From assembly GCA_013398175.1 (NCBI GenBank), contig VZRZ01004813.1, positions 1,935,278-1,999,277 on the forward strand: a stretch of 64,000 nucleotides of DNA, in the 5' to 3' direction. The DNA is from Climacteris rufus (taxonomy: Eukaryota > Chordata > Aves > Passeriformes > Climacteridae). The notes under the pieces were generated by a model that did not search any database, had not been told where the DNA came from, and saw only the letters and a program-made list of their open reading frames with translations. A program made the translations under genes and the position numbers. Shown here piece after piece: positions 63,895-64,000 of this stretch. The first letter of the stretch is position 1. Each line of letters begins with the position of its first letter.

Positions 63895-64000
63895 AAGGCA
63901 GGTTAAGATTAGATATTAGGAAGAAATTCTCTGCTGTGAAAATGGTGAGTAACAGGAACAAGTTGCCCTGAGAAACCATGGATGCCCCATCTCTGGAAGT
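63895..64000 (+). mobile_element. CR1 LINE fragment running off the window end
   Basis: 'GGTTAAGATTAGATATTAGG', 'AAGAAATTCTCTGCTGTG', 'GGAACAAGTTGCCCTGAGA' and 'GCCCCATCTCTGGAAGT' match the CR1 3' region in the same order as the copy at 18215-18700. It is in plus orientation; the 3' terminus lies beyond 64000. Confidence 0.88.

Noticed and set aside
57082..64000. Expected upstream ABCA13 exon with Walker A
   Set aside because: I scanned the minus strand for a GxNGAGKTTT coding stretch next to splice signals and saw none, so I do not report one in this window.
1..64000. Search for CRISPR arrays, operons, tRNA/rRNA genes and complete retroviral coding regions
   Set aside because: None was seen: repeats are simple tandems or retroelements, no cloverleaf or rRNA-like stretch was recognised, and no gag, pol or env frame accompanies the LTRs.

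Overview
This is eukaryotic nuclear DNA, almost certainly from a bird. The evidence is several chicken-repeat-1 (CR1) LINE fragments with the usual 3' ends, avian ERVL-type LTRs, an AT-rich gene-poor background, and a single large spliced vertebrate gene with long introns. I see no prokaryotic operons, phage, plasmid or CRISPR.

The one gene I can support is on the minus strand. It is the last seven coding exons of an ABCA13-type lipid transporter (full ABCA half-repeat, second nucleotide-binding domain and C-terminal tail). In transcript order they are 57081-56931, 47290-47156, 44657-44554, 41107-41015, 28781-28676, 27801-27664 and 26399-26310, ending in a TAG stop. All six introns are GT-AG, the phases join without a break, and the joined exons give 271 residues plus one shared partial codon. 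Visible in order are the Q-loop, the ABC signature, Walker B with D-loop, the H-loop and the ABCA 'VFxNFA' tail motif. Walker A and everything N-terminal lie upstream, beyond position 64000.

Positions 1 to about 25400 lie downstream of the gene and look intergenic. They hold a nested repeat cluster at 3.7-5.4 kb (a CR1 LINE interrupted by two LTRs in opposite orientation), further CR1 fragments near 6.0-6.7, 7.3, 18.2-18.7 and 20.1-20.4 kb, an ERVL-like LTR at 11.9-12.3 kb, and a 120-bp hexanucleotide microsatellite at 19.2 kb. One uncharacterised minus-strand ORF near 13.1-13.4 kb has a protein-like composition, but I could not identify it.

The introns of the ABCA13 gene hold an LTR in sense orientation (about 41.8-42.8 kb, with its own TATA-like and polyadenylation signals), an LTR in antisense orientation (49.2-50.0 kb), a small CR1 remnant and short tandem repeats. 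The 57.1-64.0 kb stretch is intron upstream of the first visible exon and ends in another CR1 fragment.

I did not find a new biological system. The most interesting points are an Ala replacing a signature-motif Gly in the second nucleotide-binding domain, the sense LTR with a polyadenylation signal inside an intron, the nested CR1/LTR structure, and the unidentified ORF at 13 kb.
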